The notes under the pieces: generated by a model
What the model was told of the DNA's origin: nothing
What the model saw: only the letters and a program-made list of their open reading frames with translations
Databases searched by the model: none
In this document: positions 11,363 to 23,178 of the stretch, piece after piece
Layout: every line of letters starts with the position of its first letter
Position numbering within the stretch: the stretch's first letter is position 1
NCBI RefSeq assembly: GCF_905475395.1
Contig: NC_058337.1
Coordinates: forward strand, 139,817,172 to 139,881,171
DNA length: 64,000 nucleotides
Origin: Chrysoperla carnea
Lineage: Eukaryota; Arthropoda; Insecta; Neuroptera; Chrysopidae
Direction of reading: 5' to 3'
Translations under genes and position numbers: made by a program

Positions 11363-13925
11363 GTTATATTGAAAGAGGTGGATGGAACATAGTGGCATTC
11401 GATTTCTCAATTCTAGTTCATGATTATGAAAACTTTACAGGTCCTACGCGTGACTTTATACCAGCAGAATCAGCGATGCTTAGTTTGTGTCAAAAGTATA
11501 TGCTATGGAAGGTTTAGCCTTAAGTTATATCGATTCAGTACGGAATTCTTCAAGAATTGGTAAAGTAAATTAAAATTTATTTGCCTGCCAAAGTTTCAGC
11601 TCGATTAGATCACGGGAATTGTTTTAATCACATTTTCCCAGATTTTAATCCATCCTTAAAGGTTTATATATTTCAATATATACAGAGTGAGCCTAAATGG
11701 CCGAGCGGTCTAAGGTGTTTATCTTCGACTGTTTGTCCATTTAGACTTAGGTTGCGGGTTCGAATCCAGGCAGCGGCAGTGTGAACAATTTATAATTAAT
11801 GGAAGTGCATAATTGATCACATTGTCGTCGCTTGGATAAGAACGAAGTAACCGACTCCACCTACATCAAAATGTAATTGTAAATATGTTTGTAATTAAAT
11901 AAATAAAGATTAACAAGTAATGATGTGGGTGGCCTCTGTTATAGGCCTATATGTCAGAGAAACGGAGGTTAAACCCCATTATTATTATTATTATTATATA
12001 CACAGAGTATTTAAAAATTGATTAAGGGATATAGGAATAATAATTCACTTTTTGTATTTCATAGACACCAATTTACAAAATGAGAAAATAGAAAGAAAAT
12101 AAATAAAATTTTGGTTTTTCACGAAATTTCGTATTTAGGTACTGCTATCGGAGAATTATTGGCAAAATACGTTGAAGAAGGAATGCCTTTAAAAACAATC
12201 CACATAGTTGGGTATTCTTTGGGCGGGCATATCGTGTCATTTATTGGCAAAGCATTTAAACAACATTTTAATAATGAACTTCGCTTACCAAGAATTACAG
12301 GTATGATAACCAGCAACGAAAATTTAACCAAATGGTTGGTTATTTAATAAATTTTGTATTGTTTTTTTAGCTCTAGATCCAGCTGGACCAATATTTGTTT
12401 TGAAATTTTGTCCAAAATTAGAAAAAGGAGATGCTGATATGGTTGATGTGATACATACTGATACCAATTTATTTGGATATCCCACAAATTTGGGGTATGT
12501 AGATTATTATCCGAATATGCATTTACTGATGGGCGGTCAACCTGGGTGTAGTAATGCAGAAGACGGCCGTATAGAAGGTCCCGGTAAGTATCCTTTTTTA
12601 GGTATTAATATCCCAAATATTTAGTACTTCAAGAAAAAGGAGGAAGAGACAAAGCTTTTTAAGAGCTTAGGGTTTTTTATAATTACAAGACTCTTATAGT
12701 CTCTCATTTAGTGAGGAGCGTATCCAGTTTTGTCTCCAGAAAAGAATTTTTGGACAAAAGATTTTATAATTCTTCAGTTGTTTGGCAAATTCAGGTTCAG
12801 AGAGTGGGCAACTTTCATTTACGACTTTTGTCAATATATATGAAATTATTCGTCAAATCGTAAAAAGAATTACCATTTTTAGGCCAAAATGCCTCTAGGA
12901 AACAATGTTTTATCCATATCGGAAACAAGGTAATTTTGTTGTTCACCAAAACTTCGAAATGGCAAAACCAAAAATTCCCATACACAAGCACTTAAATAAT
13001 ATACATTTCAAGGGCTTCCAATTTGATTGATTTTATTTTTCAGGATGTTCGCACTATCGATCATGGAAATTTTACAGCGAATCAGTTCTAAATCCAACAG
13101 CATTTCCCAGCGTACGATGTATTAATAAATATGCATTCTTATTTAACTATTGTGACAATGATAGCCTGACGTATATGGGATACCTTTATCCAGACAAGTA
13201 GGCTTACTCCTCGATTCAGCTCCATTGATTCTGAAATTGATTCATTCAATTCAAAACGCTCAATTATCTCTAAATATCCGATAATTTCCATAATCCTCAA
13301 ATGCTTATTTATTATCTTTGGTAATACTTATTCGTTGTGTGCGTAGTCATGGTAGGGACAATAAAATCGATGCCAGCGCTTCCAGTGAAAAATTTTGGCG
13401 ATAAAGGAAGCTGTTATGACTAATTTGCAGTTCTTTACATGTTAATGTTATAGAAAATGTCAAATTAAAATTATTGAAAAACACTAATTAATTAAACTTA
13501 ATGCATTAAAAATTGTGAAAATAAGAAATCAAATTGCACAAATATTATTTTTCAAATGTAAATTATCATAATTATTTATTTAAATTTGTGAGACAATAAT
13601 ATTAAATTTTCAAGTCATAAATGCAATCCATACAATTCTATAATTAAAGTAGTGTATCGTTACCATGGAAACGCCTCCAATATAACTCACGCATGGTGCA
13701 AATATTTAAAAATCATTGCCTCTTAAAAAAATTCTCTTGAATGAATCAATTCTTAAATCCGAATCATTAAATCCGATAGAATTTCGAATCAATAAATTTT
13801 GATATTTTTTTTGTAGGGGCAACGGAGAATACTATTTAGAAACAGGTCCTCGGCAACCATTTGGAATGGAAATGGATGGAATTCCAAATTTACCGATTGA
13901 AATATACGATTTTGATGAAATGTAA
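11363..13925 (+). CDS. Pancreatic-type lipase family gene, 3' five exons (5'-partial)
   Basis: Five exons join in phase: 11363-11482, 12139-12300, 12371-12583, 13044-13197 and 13817-13925, each with GT/AG borders. Together they encode ~252 residues of an alpha/beta-hydrolase of the PF00151 type (triacylglycerol lipase or phospholipase A1, usually secreted). Exon 1 has GGWNIVAFDFS, equivalent to the NVIVVDWS strand. Exon 2 has the nucleophile elbow GYSLGGHI. Exon 3 has LDPAGPIF with the catalytic Asp, then GYVDYYPN and QPGC. Exon 4 has GCSHYRSWKFYSES with the catalytic His. Exon 5 has YYLETG and ends at TAA 13923-13925. The full triad is therefore present. The N-terminal third (signal peptide, HGW oxyanion region) is not found upstream. 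It may lie beyond the window or be lost. AATAAA occurs at 13960. Substrate cannot be told from the sequence. Confidence 0.85.
11685..11998 (+). mobile_element. tRNA-derived SINE in a lipase intron
   Basis: A class II tRNA-like head contains an A box (TGGCCGAGCGG, 11698-11708) and a B box (GGTTCGAATCC, 11757-11767). This spacing suggests a Leu/Ser-type tRNA ancestor. A non-tRNA body follows and an (ATT)n tail ends near 11996. It lies in sense orientation in the intron between lipase exons 11363-11482 and 12139-12300. It is not a functional tRNA, since no 3' acceptor pairing is apparent. Confidence 0.8.
13330..13675 (+). mobile_element. Family B repeat, copy in the last lipase intron
   Basis: About 340 bp beginning ATTCGTTGTGTGCGTAGTCA and ending near TATCGTTACCATGGAAACG. 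The same sequence occurs at 35848-36215 (+) and 30098-30455 (-). Non-coding, with no clear terminal inverted repeats. Confidence 0.75.
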
Positions 13926-14408
13926 AAGTTTTACTCAAATTATTTTAACGTACAAATTTAATAAAGAGTACAAATTTAGTAAAAAATCATTTTGATGGAT
14001 TCAAACAAAATTTACATAAATCCTGCTTGTTTCCGTCACACAATTGACTTCCGGAACATAAACGCTTTATCACACCTTTCCACCGTGAATTTCCCATAAA
14101 CAATGATTTTGTACACACAATTATCCAGGCCCGTGCCGAAGGGAGGGTTTTTGGCGAACGAAACCCCTCCCATTGAGAATCTGTCCGCATAAATTTTGAA
14201 CTAACAATATAGTACTGTAAATGCACCCATTTATGAGACCCATTTTCAATGACAAATCAGATATCCATGCTTATTTTGAATTCGGTATATTTCTATTTTT
14301 TTGGGCTCGGTACAATCTTTGAGTCGAATATTTCAAACAGAAACTTTGGCGAAAACGCATTGCCGGACGGGTGCTAACAATTCATACGATATTTGCAATA
14401 AAAATTCA
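13926..14408. other. Lipase 3' flank and gene-free DNA
   Basis: Holds the lipase AATAAA (13960-13965). GGGAGGG and CCCTCCC tracts lie near 14140-14175. No gene is seen. Confidence 0.5.
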
Positions 14409-14690
14409 TCAAAGACCCATCTTGTAAACCGTTTGAGATAGAACAAAAGTTTAAATGTAAAAAATGTTTCTTATAAAAAAATAAACATTTTTTGTTTGAA
14501 ACATTTTTTCATCAACATCACTGTTTACCCGTGAGAGCGCATATTATGCGCAAATTGTAGTATTATACGGGTATATCATTTATATGTGTGTGACATGTAT
14601 GTATGTGTAATGTGACAGTGTAATCAACACTGTCTATACATGGTATTTCAACAATTAACTCATTCAATTGTTTGTTTTTATTGACTTTGT
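14409..14690 (+). mobile_element. Family A element, right half (+)
   Basis: Starts at GACCCATCTTGTAAACCG, passes through TGTTTACCCGTGAGAGCGCA and ends with GGTATTTCAACAATTAACTC and TTGTTTGTTTT. The left half is absent. Confidence 0.75.
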
Positions 14691-15316
14691 GACCTAACAT
14701 AGTGAACAAAAGTTGGAACCCCTCCCTTGGATAATTTCTGCGGACGGTCATGCAATTGTCGCCATTAAAAAAATGTGACAAAGGTGATTGAAAATAAACA
14801 AAGGTAAATGATTGCTACTTAAATGAAGAACATTAACTTTTTATTCACTTCACGCCAAACAAGAATAATGAAGTTAGTGTTGAATGTAGATAAAATTTAT
14901 TAAAAATGAAGTTAGCTAGTTATCAAATTACTTAATTTGAATAAATATGTCGGTAGTAATATTTGTTTACAACAAACTGTTACAAGAAAACAAGTCACAT
15001 TAAAATGTAATATAAAAATAAATATATAAAAATCAGTGTAACTTTTCATTAAGAAAACCGGAGGTTTATGTCGTTCGTTGCTTTGATGTGTACGCCGGAC
15101 GCGTACAAAATATATATACATAGGACAAACATAGAGTGTGTGAGACCTGAGACTGTGAGCACAGATAGTAACACTTTTTTAAATGTGTATGAGAGTCATT
15201 GTTGGCCGTGTGTCAAAATACAAAATATTTTTAACACATTGAGTATAAAATAATAACCCAGTGTACAAATCATTCGTTTAGGATTCCGTATAGTTAGAAA
15301 AAAAATTGTAATTTTA
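14691..15316. other. Gene-free interval
   Basis: Short chance frames on both strands only. No repeat boundary, RNA or gene recognised. Confidence 0.45.
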
Positions 15317-15560
15317 AGGTACAAGCTTTTATTGTATTAAAAAATAGAAAATAATTTAAACTATGAGTCACTGATACCCGACTATTTGTAAAAGTTTGAG
15401 GCGCTTAATATCAAGAATGAATCAAAAAATAATTAAGCAAGTGGAGTAGATGAGGCGATGAGAAATTGAGCGACTGAAGCTTTTACATATAGTTGGATAT
15501 CAATGACTCATAGATAAAATTATGTTCTACTTTTTAGTACAATAAAAGCTTGTCCCTTAA
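15317..15560. mobile_element. Fold-back element with AAGCTTTTATTGTA ends
   Basis: ACAAGCTTTTATTGTA... followed by TATGAGTCACTGATA (15320-15410) is matched in inverse by ...TCAATGACTCATA and TACAATAAAAGCTTGT (15470-15560), so the DNA can fold into a long hairpin. A single arm of the same sequence occurs at 46925-47020. Non-coding. Confidence 0.7.
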
Positions 15561-16512
15561 AAAGAATTTTTTATTAAAATTTTAAGACTAAAAAAATTTA
15601 TATATATCAAATATGGTGGAAGCGATGGGAAAATAAGGACGCCATAACTTAACCATGCATTGTCATCCAAACTAAATGTGCATACAAAATTTCAGCTCAA
15701 TCGGAAACCGGGCAGTGGATCAAATTTGACTTGCAAGATTTGATTACAGACAGACAACGTGGAACTAAAATAAAAGCTTGTAGTAATATCGAACATAAAA
15801 TATTTACAAGCTATGCGATTATATATTTGTCTATAAATATCCGAATAAATTTAATTTATATGATTCTCACGAATTTTCCAATCTTAATCCATTTTATTTA
15901 GTTACCAACAGAATTGTGTCATTGGAAAATTAGTTTTTAGAAAACATGGTTTTAATGTGAATAATATCAGATTATTAATAATAGACTTATCATTTCCATT
16001 ACAATATTTTCAGAATTATAAATTCCATTATAAATAATCCAGGAAAGTCCATAATATGATTTCAGGAGACGAATACATTAAAAATATTTACAACATGAAC
16101 TAATTTTTAAATCCGTTTATAAATTAATGCAATTTTTCAATATCCGAGTAAATTTAATTAAAACAGAGTAAAACAAACAGTTGACTGAGTTAATTGTTGA
16201 AATACCATGTAAAAACAGTTTTTTTACGTTGTGTAAGTAAAGAACGATAGTCACTCTGCCACACAAAGTAATAAGGGTATCTATTTTTTCACTTTCCCAC
16301 TCTGCATAGAAATAAACAAACACATACATATGTACAAAACATGCATACTTGTTACATGTATACAAGTATACTTGGGAACGAAATAGCAAAGATTGGACTA
16401 AAAAAATAATTCAGTTGACATGCTATAATCATAAAAACTTGTAACGCTGGAGCTGCATTAGCTAAAAGAATTAAAAAAGATGCGTTATAGGAACAATCAC
16501 AAGTTGCAAGTT
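15561..16512. other. Gene-free interval with a family A remnant
   Basis: AT-rich. A short minus-strand family A tip (ACAGTTGACTGAGTTAATTG, then AAATACCATG) lies at about 16165-16212. Nothing else is recognised. Confidence 0.45.
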
Positions 16513-16650
16513 AAAGTAGTTCGGCTATTTGAGCGAGTACGGTGAATGTTAAATTTTTTTGCGGTAAATGATTTTCCTTGATCACAATAAACACAGTTTT
16601 AGGGCCTCTTGCGTAGCAAAATTGAGAATTATTTCTATTTAAAATTGTGA
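16513..16650. repeat. Family D repeat, copy 1
   Basis: AAAGTAGTTCGGCTATTTGA ... ATCACAATAAACACAGTTTT ... CTCTTGCGTAG. A second diverged copy lies at 37861-38008. Non-coding, about 140 bp. Confidence 0.65.
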
Positions 16651-17529
16651 TTTTTAACACAGCACCTTATGGAAGACCTCACGATAATGTTAATTGTACA
16701 AAAACTAATCGGTGATTGAGCTTTAAAAAAGTTTTCATCATGAAGAAAATTTATCACAGATTCTGCAAGAAAAAACATTATCCTATGGCGCTTTGCAAAA
16801 AGAAACATAAAAAACTAATCAAATTGACGTATAAAATTGATTATTTACGATATTTTTGAAGCATTAAAAAACATTTACGTGATACAAATATTATTTTTAT
16901 TCATAATTTTATTCATAACGGCCAAACTATTTTAAATTAGCTTGTAAATTGACAAAACAAGACAAATTTGTAGGATCAGCAACTGTGATATTAAGAAAAT
17001 ATTTTTATGTTGTTACTTTTCGTAACTACTCTTCAACCGTAAATTTGGTTTTCCAATTTCACATTATAAGTTCAGCTATAATTGCTTATTTTCATTGAAT
17101 TTATTTTGGCTTGTTACAGGTTTTTCTAAATTCAAATTATTTATTCTGTTTTAGGTGTACCGAGGATAAAATTTTTAATTTGTTGGTAATCTATTTTTCT
17201 CTTTATTTTTTATTATTTGATATTTACAACTTTCCTTATTTTATATTTTATTTTAGGCTAAGGCTTAATCCCTTAGCTTGTTTGTTATATTCATAACGAT
17301 AATCCTATCTTAGGATTTAAACTTAATATTTTATTGTGTTTTAGGTGAAAGCAGGCAGTTACATTGTTTTAGAGGGTGTAACATAAAGATTTATTATTAT
17401 AATCTGGTAAATAATTTTATTTTAATTTTAAGGGTAATATTTTATTATTATTTGTTTCAGGGTGATGCGGCCTTTTTCGGAGTTTAGTAATTAATTGTTT
17501 AATTTTAAGATTTTTTTAATTTTAAGAGG
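16651..17529. other. Gene-free interval
   Basis: AT-rich, T-rich on the + strand from 17100 to 17450. Two weak 61-codon frames look like chance. No function assigned. Confidence 0.4.
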
Positions 17530-17960
17530 TTTAATGCTACTGAAGAGGATTGCCAAAGCAATCGAAACCGGTCTAGCTAATTAATAATTTTATAATCTAG
17601 CTAAATATTTTTATTGTGGGTCCTTAAGGGGATATATTTTAACAAAATGCATAATACAGCCCACAGAAATGCTCATCTTAATTTGAATAACAATATTCGT
17701 GTTCAGCGATCCCAAAAACCTCCGTGTAACAAATTTGAAATCATTTTCATCACTATTAATCGAATTGTGAATTTAATATTAACGGTCAATTTAAAATGCA
17801 TATTAATTATGCTAATTGTATACTTTTAGTTTCTTATAAATAAGACTAGGTCATAAAATTTCCTGACGCCCTAACGAATTGAATGCCGAAAACCGCATTC
17901 ACATCCGACTTACTGCTCAAATTTTTCGAACTTTTATCATTTCTTTCGTTTCTTTGTCCA
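17530..17960. repeat. Retroelement-like tail and a copy of the 6.3-6.6 kb repeat
   Basis: 17535-17585 holds GAGGATTGCCAAAGCAATCG then AAACCGGTC, a stem followed by CGAAAC. This resembles 3' ends of Penelope-like retroelements, so it is a weak suggestion. From 17690 to 17960 the sequence matches the interior of the inverted-repeat element at 6310-6560 (shared AAATCATTTTCATCACTATT and ACTGCYCAAATTTTTCGAAC). Confidence 0.45.
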
Positions 17961-18260
17961 AAAACTATATAGAAAAGATTTAAATCGAATGTGAGCAAAA
18001 TGATCATATCGCGAGTTTTGATGGGTTAATTAAAATCAATAGTATTTAATTCTAACGAATTCTTAACCAATAACCAATTCTTTTGACATGTCACGATAAA
18101 ATTTTCTATAACAAAAAACAAAAAGTTATTTCTCTACTGTTAATATATAATAAAAAGTTAACTCTATGCACGTTATTTAAATATATATATTTTCTATTAT
18201 CATAATGCGAACTATTAAAAACAATTACATTATAAACACCTGAAATATAACAGAAAAAAA

Positions 18261-18755
18261 AAACAAGTGAAAACAAACAATTAATTGAGTTAATTGTTGA
18301 AATACCATGTATAGACAGTGTTGATTACGCTGTCACATTACACATCTATTCATGTCACACATATATAACTGATATTCCTATATAATACATACCATACGAT
18401 TTGCGCATAATTTGCGCTTTCACGGGTAAACATTGATGTTTACGAAAAATTGTTTCAAACAAAAGTTGTTTATTTTTTATAAGGAACATTTTTTACATTT
18501 AAACTTTTGTATCTTTTGTATTAACGGTTTACAAGACCCAATTGACCTATGTTGCTCATTTACGTCCTCAGCACGCTATAAAAACTTCAGCTTGATATCT
18601 CTTTTCGTTTTTGAGTAATCGTGATGACAGACGGACAAACAGACGACAAACGACAGTCGACAGATAGACAGACAACCGGAAATGAACTAATTAGCTGATT
18701 TTATGAACACCTATACAAGAATTTTGTTCATAGCATCAATATTTTACGCTATTTA
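18261..18755 (-). mobile_element. Family A element (-)
   Basis: Reads in reverse: ACAAGTGAAAACAAACAATT, TTGTTGAAATACCATGTATA, CACGGGTAAACATTGATG, then GACAGACGGACAAACAGACG and CCGGAAATGAACTAATTAGC. It stops short of the TTTATACCATG tip. Confidence 0.75.
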
Positions 18756-18921
18756 ATTACATTTTCAATATCAACGTTGAAATTTAATTATTAAATCTAT
18801 TATTTCGTATCGTTTATATTGCTTTCATTCAATTGTTATCGGGAAAGTGTATGTTCGAAGAAAACAGATAAGGTTAGTTTTCTCATTAATACATATTTGA
18901 ACATAATTTTATTTATTTTTT

Positions 18922-19457
18922 TATACCATGTATATATGAAATATACATAGTATATTAAGTTTAGTCCCAAGTTTGAAACGCTTAAAAATAATGATGCTAG
19001 AAAAAAAATTTTGTCATAAGTGTTCATAAAATCACCTAATTGTTCCATTTCCGGTTGTCCGTTCGTCCGTCCGTCTGTGGACACGATAACTCAAAAACGA
19101 AAAAAGATTTCGAGCTGAAATTTTTACAGCGTGTTCAGGACGTAAAAAGTGAGGTCAAGTTCGTAAATCAGCATCATAGGTCAATTTTGTCTTGGGTCCG
19201 TAGGACCCATCTTGTAAGCCGTTAGAGATAGAACAAAAGTTTAAATTTAAAAAATGTTCCTTATCAAAAATTAAACAATTTTTGTTTGAATTATTTTTTC
19301 GTAAACATCACTGTTTACCCGTGAGGGCACTAATTAGGCGGAAATTTTGTAATATGTACTATACTTGATTACTAATTATGTATGTGTCACATGTTTGTAT
19401 GTGTAATGTGATAAAGAAATCAACACTGACTATGCATGGTATTTCAACAATTAACAC
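18922..19457 (+). mobile_element. Family A element (+)
   Basis: Contains TTTATACCATGTATATATGA, the GTCCGTTCGTCCGTCCGTCT run, CCATCTTGTAAGCCG and the GGTATTTCAACAATTAAC end; the last TTTTCACTTGT part is missing. It lies ~170 bp from the opposite-strand copy at 18261-18755. Confidence 0.8.
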
Positions 19458-19564
19458 TTAATTTGATTTTGGTTTATTATTTTAAAATGTAACTTAATCA
19501 ATTTAGATGATTCGCAGACGAATATAAAAATTAACTGGATTTTCGTTATTGCGAAGCCATATTA

Positions 19565-19740
19565 TTATACCATGTATATGAAATATACCAGGGTATACTA
19601 AGTTTAGTCCCAAGTTTGTAACGCTTAAAAATATTAACACTATGAACAGAATTTTGATAGTTTTGTTCATAAAATCATCTAATTCGTCCATTTCCGGTTG
19701 TCTGTCTGTCTGTCTGTCCATGTCCAATTTTATACCATAT
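19565..19740 (+). mobile_element. Family A element, left end only (+)
   Basis: ATACCATGTATATGAAATAT to GGTTGTCTGTCTGTCTGTCT, then the match stops abruptly. Confidence 0.7.
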
Positions 19741-20190
19741 ACGCTTTGTAATATACTGACGTATAGGTATTATATATAATTTCCAAATAAAAATAACGAT
19801 TTAACATATAATACAATATTTTATTAACACAAATTATAATGCTATACAATATACACACATTTAACTTCCAGTTAGAATAATTGTTGAACATTCACGTTTG
19901 ATGGTTGAATTACTAGTGAACTCCTTAACCACTTAATGGCGGCGATGACCCATAGCCGGAACATCTACGAGACCAAGTATATTTACTACGTGATTCTACG
20001 AAATAATACACGGAGCCACTTCTATGATATAGCTACGAATATTAAGTCAGCCATCTATACGTACTATCAAACATCGATGTACCTCTATGTCCGTAAGACA
20101 CCTGTACTTAGTTAGACTATTAATGACTTAAGTATTCGCTATCACCGGTCATGCTGATTTGAACTTTTGATCAATAGATTTCACATATAC
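19741..20190. other. Gene-free interval
   Basis: Less AT-rich than its surroundings between 19920 and 20160. No coding frame or repeat recognised. Confidence 0.4.
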
Positions 20191-20194
20191 TACA

Positions 20195-20868
20195 CGCTTA
20201 AAAATATTGATGCTATTAACAAAATTTTGGTATAGGTGTTTATAAAATCATTAGTACATTTCCGGTTTTCTGTCTGTCTGTCTGTCGTCTGTCCGTTTGT
20301 AATCACGATAACTCAAAAACAAAAAGAGATATCAAGCTGAAATTTTTAGAGTGTACTTAGGACGTAAAAAGTAAAATGTTATCAATGTTTCTTTTTGTTT
20401 TAAACATATTTTTTCGTTAACATCATTGTTCACCCATGGGGGCGCAAATTAGGACAAAATTTTGATGCAAATTTTCTCCAAAATTGTAAAACTACCTCTC
20501 TTTTATGAGAAAATGGGCACCAAAGTTTTTCCTAATTTGCGCCCTAACGGGACAAGACTATGGTATCCACTTTCTCCTAAAATATGAAAGATAGGAAGTT
20601 AAAAATTTGCATGTTGCCTCATCAAGTAGTCTTGTGAAACATTCTTCAAACATAAAAAAGAATTCTAGATAATACTTTCGAATATTTTCGAAATCCAAAT
20701 AAATGACAGCCGAAAAGCCGGCATAATTGTGTTGGTTTTTTAAACTCTTCTAATTTATAAAAAATAATACAAGCACTGACATAGGTACAACATTTTCTAT
20801 ACAGGGTATTTCAACAAATAACTCAGTCGATTGTTGATTTTCACTTGTTAGTTTTTTTTCAATAAAGT
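20195..20868 (+). mobile_element. Family A element, long variant (+)
   Basis: Starts mid-element (ACGCTTAAAAATATTGATGC). It has the TCTG run and TTGTTCACCCATGGGGGCGC, then a ~350-bp variant segment (TTTGCGCCCTAACGGGAC ... AACTCTTCTAATTTATAAA), and ends CAACAAATAACTCAGTCGAT then TTTTCACTTGTTAG. The same variant occurs in mirror orientation at 29627-30095. Confidence 0.7.
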
Positions 20869-21225
20869 AAAGAACAATAAACACGGAATTTTCGTCAAAT
20901 TTTGAAATGTGAATGAAATTTTGGCTGACGAAAATGTTAGAAAAAGCATTTGTTCATAAAAAACATGAATTAGGAATGAACAAATCATTCAAGGCAGATT
21001 TTTCTTCAGATTTCAAAATTTGCAGCACCATAAATTTCCGTAAGAAACGTCTTCGAAAATGGCCAGAGCTTTGGAAGAAGATTAATGGAATTTACACGTT
21101 CACGTTCATTTTATGTAGAAGAGTCAGGTCACTTTCAGCCCAAAAGAATGGTACACTTTTCAAAAAAGGGCAAACCTAGGTGAATGTTGGAAACCTCGGT
21201 TGAATGCGAAGTTGGAGGGGATAGA

Positions 21226-21765
21226 TGACGTCATTGACCAATAGTAAATCAAGATGGCGTTGGGAGGTGTGGTGGGGCGTGGCTGACAGAGCGTTAGTGT
21301 GTTTCTTGGCGGAAGTGGAGCTTAAAGTGGTGGGCGTGGTTTTGGAAGTGGGGGTTAAAGGGGGCGGGAATTGGACGTTAGATGAGATAATCGAATTCAG
21401 CCCAGTTGGATGGTACACTTTTCCAAAAAGGGCAAACCTCGGTTGAATGCGAAGTTGGAGGGGGGGACGTCATTGGCTTTGACCAATAGTAGCGCTGTAA
21501 AAATCAAGATGGCGTTGGGAGGTGTGGTGGGGTGAGGAATGGCTAAACGGGGGGTTGGCTTTAACCAATAGTGGCGGAGAGTGAACAGGGGGCGGGGCGT
21601 AAGGGCAAACCTAGGTGAATGTTGGAAACCTCGGCATTGGCCAATAGTAAATCAAGATGGAGTCGGGAGGTGTGGTGTTGGGGAATAATGGCTGCCTAAG
21701 CATTGATGACGTCATTGGCTTTGACCAATAGTGGCGGAGAGTGAACGGGGGGCGGGACGTTGACA
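21226..21765. promoter_or_regulatory. Repeated CRE/CCAAT/GC-box modules in the left arm
   Basis: TGACGTCA (21226-21233) is followed by ACCAATAG (21237-21244). Related modules are GACGTCATTGGCTTTGACCA near 21466, TTAACCAATAGTGGCGG near 21564, ATTGGCCAATAG near 21635, and TGACGTCATTGGCTTTGACC near 21707. GGGGGCGGGG-type boxes follow several. TGACGTCA is the CREB/ATF palindrome and ATTGG/CCAAT the NF-Y site. Their use here as an enhancer is inferred. Confidence 0.6.
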
Positions 21766-22629
21766 TTAGTCAGCAATTTTCAAGAATATGTTAATTTGAC
21801 CTTGAAAAATATTGTAATTTGATACTTTATACATGATAAAATTCAAGATACGTGACCGGATGTTAATATTTTTTTATGATTAAGCAATGTAATATGACAC
21901 TTGAAATTTACATAATAAAAATACATGTTCAAACTTGTTTGAATGGACTTTGATCTTAAAATAATTTTACACGTGTCAGCAATTTTCAAGAATATGTTTG
22001 ACCTTGAAAAATATGATATCATCATCTTGTAACAAGTTCAAACTTGTTTGAAATAATTTTACACGTGACCGGATGCTAATATTTTTTTATGATTAAGCAA
22101 TGTAATATGACACTTGAACGTGTTAGATAATAATTTGCAAATCTGAATTCCAAGAAAAGAATATTATGAGTCTGCAATTTTCAAGAATATGTTGAAATAG
22201 ATATCATCTAACCTTGAAAAATATTGTAATTTGACACTTTAAGTAGACATGATAAAATTCAAGATACGTGACCGGATGTTAATATTTTTTTATTGAATCA
22301 GCAATATAATATGACACTTGAAATTTACATAATAAAAATACATGTTTAAACTTGTTTGAACTTGTTTAAACTTGTCTGAATTCCAAGAAAAAATAATTAG
22401 TTTGAATTACGATTATAAAAATATCAAATTACAAGATTTGACCATGAAAAATATGATATCATCATCCTGTTACAAGTTCAAACTTGTTTGAATAAAAATA
22501 CATGTTCAAACTTGTTTGAACATGTTTAAACTTGTTTGAATCGCATTAGATCTTCAAATAATTTTACACGTGTTATGAGATTAGATAATAATTTCTGCTG
22601 GTGGGGGATTTTTGGAGTGGTGGTAATCA

Positions 22630-22665
22630 TATAAAAAAGACGCTCGACATTACGGTAATATCAGT
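22630..22665 (+). promoter_or_regulatory. TATA/TCAGT core promoter of ORF1 (left arm)
   Basis: TATAAAAAA (22630-22638) lies 31 bp upstream of TCAGT (22661-22665), the arthropod initiator. This spacing is right for a core promoter and the ORF1 ATG follows at 22696. The same pair occurs in the right arm and at 53975-54010. Confidence 0.7.
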
Positions 22666-22695
22666 TTTCATTAAATATTCATAATATTAATCAAA

Positions 22696-23057
22696 ATGAA
22701 TAGAGCAGAATTAAAATTATTAGATAGTTGTTTAGTGCGACCATGCATAAAAATGGACGACTTGCCACTGAAAAAAAAATTAAAAATACTAAAAATGGAG
22801 CGGATTCTAACGATACATGGGCCATCAATAAAAGTTTTACTGGATATAAGCCTAGATGGTACAGAAAACGAGGGGTTTTTCTACCATCTAGGTTTGCAGT
22901 GTTGACGGACAACATGATTAAATTATTTAACACAAAACCGGGGTATTTGAGGGTGGAGGAGAAAATTGGAAGAAGTCACCAACTGAGACTGCGCCTATTC
23001 GAAGACGATGGTGATAGTGATGATGACTATGTTCAAGAACATCAAAATTTTTTTTAA
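22696..23057 (+). pseudogene. ORF1, frameshifted copy (left arm); small protein with a VFLPSRF motif
   Basis: The same gene as the intact 120-aa ORF in the right arm. Here a run of four G (near 22871) replaces five G, so the frame starting at ATG 22696 ends at 22905. The downstream half continues in the frame that ends at 23057. The encoded protein has a central strand-rich region followed by VFLPSRF...DNMIKLFN and an acidic tail. I recall short proteins of this type in arthropod transposon- or virus-like loci, but cannot name a reaction. Located 35 bp after the TCAGT initiator, so it is the first gene read from the arm promoter. Confidence 0.7.
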
Positions 23058-23178
23058 CAAATCATTCCTATATTGAATTTTATTACTGCAAGATATATAT
23101 ATATTATTGTTATTGTTATAAAAAAATTGTAAAGTTTATGTTTTTGATATTTAAAAAAAAAATAATACTAAATAAATT

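Noticed and set aside
11581..11784. 67-codon frame in the lipase intron
   Set aside because: It overlaps the SINE head and has no ATG start; the lipase exons on both sides join in phase without it.
20913..21179. 88-codon plus-strand frame ending in the left arm
   Set aside because: It runs from unique flank into the terminus of the palindromic element, with no motif.
21176..21446. Frames of 73-80 codons in the GC-rich arm segment (and mirror copies near 28728-28998)
   Set aside because: They arise from the repeated regulatory modules and have low-complexity translations.
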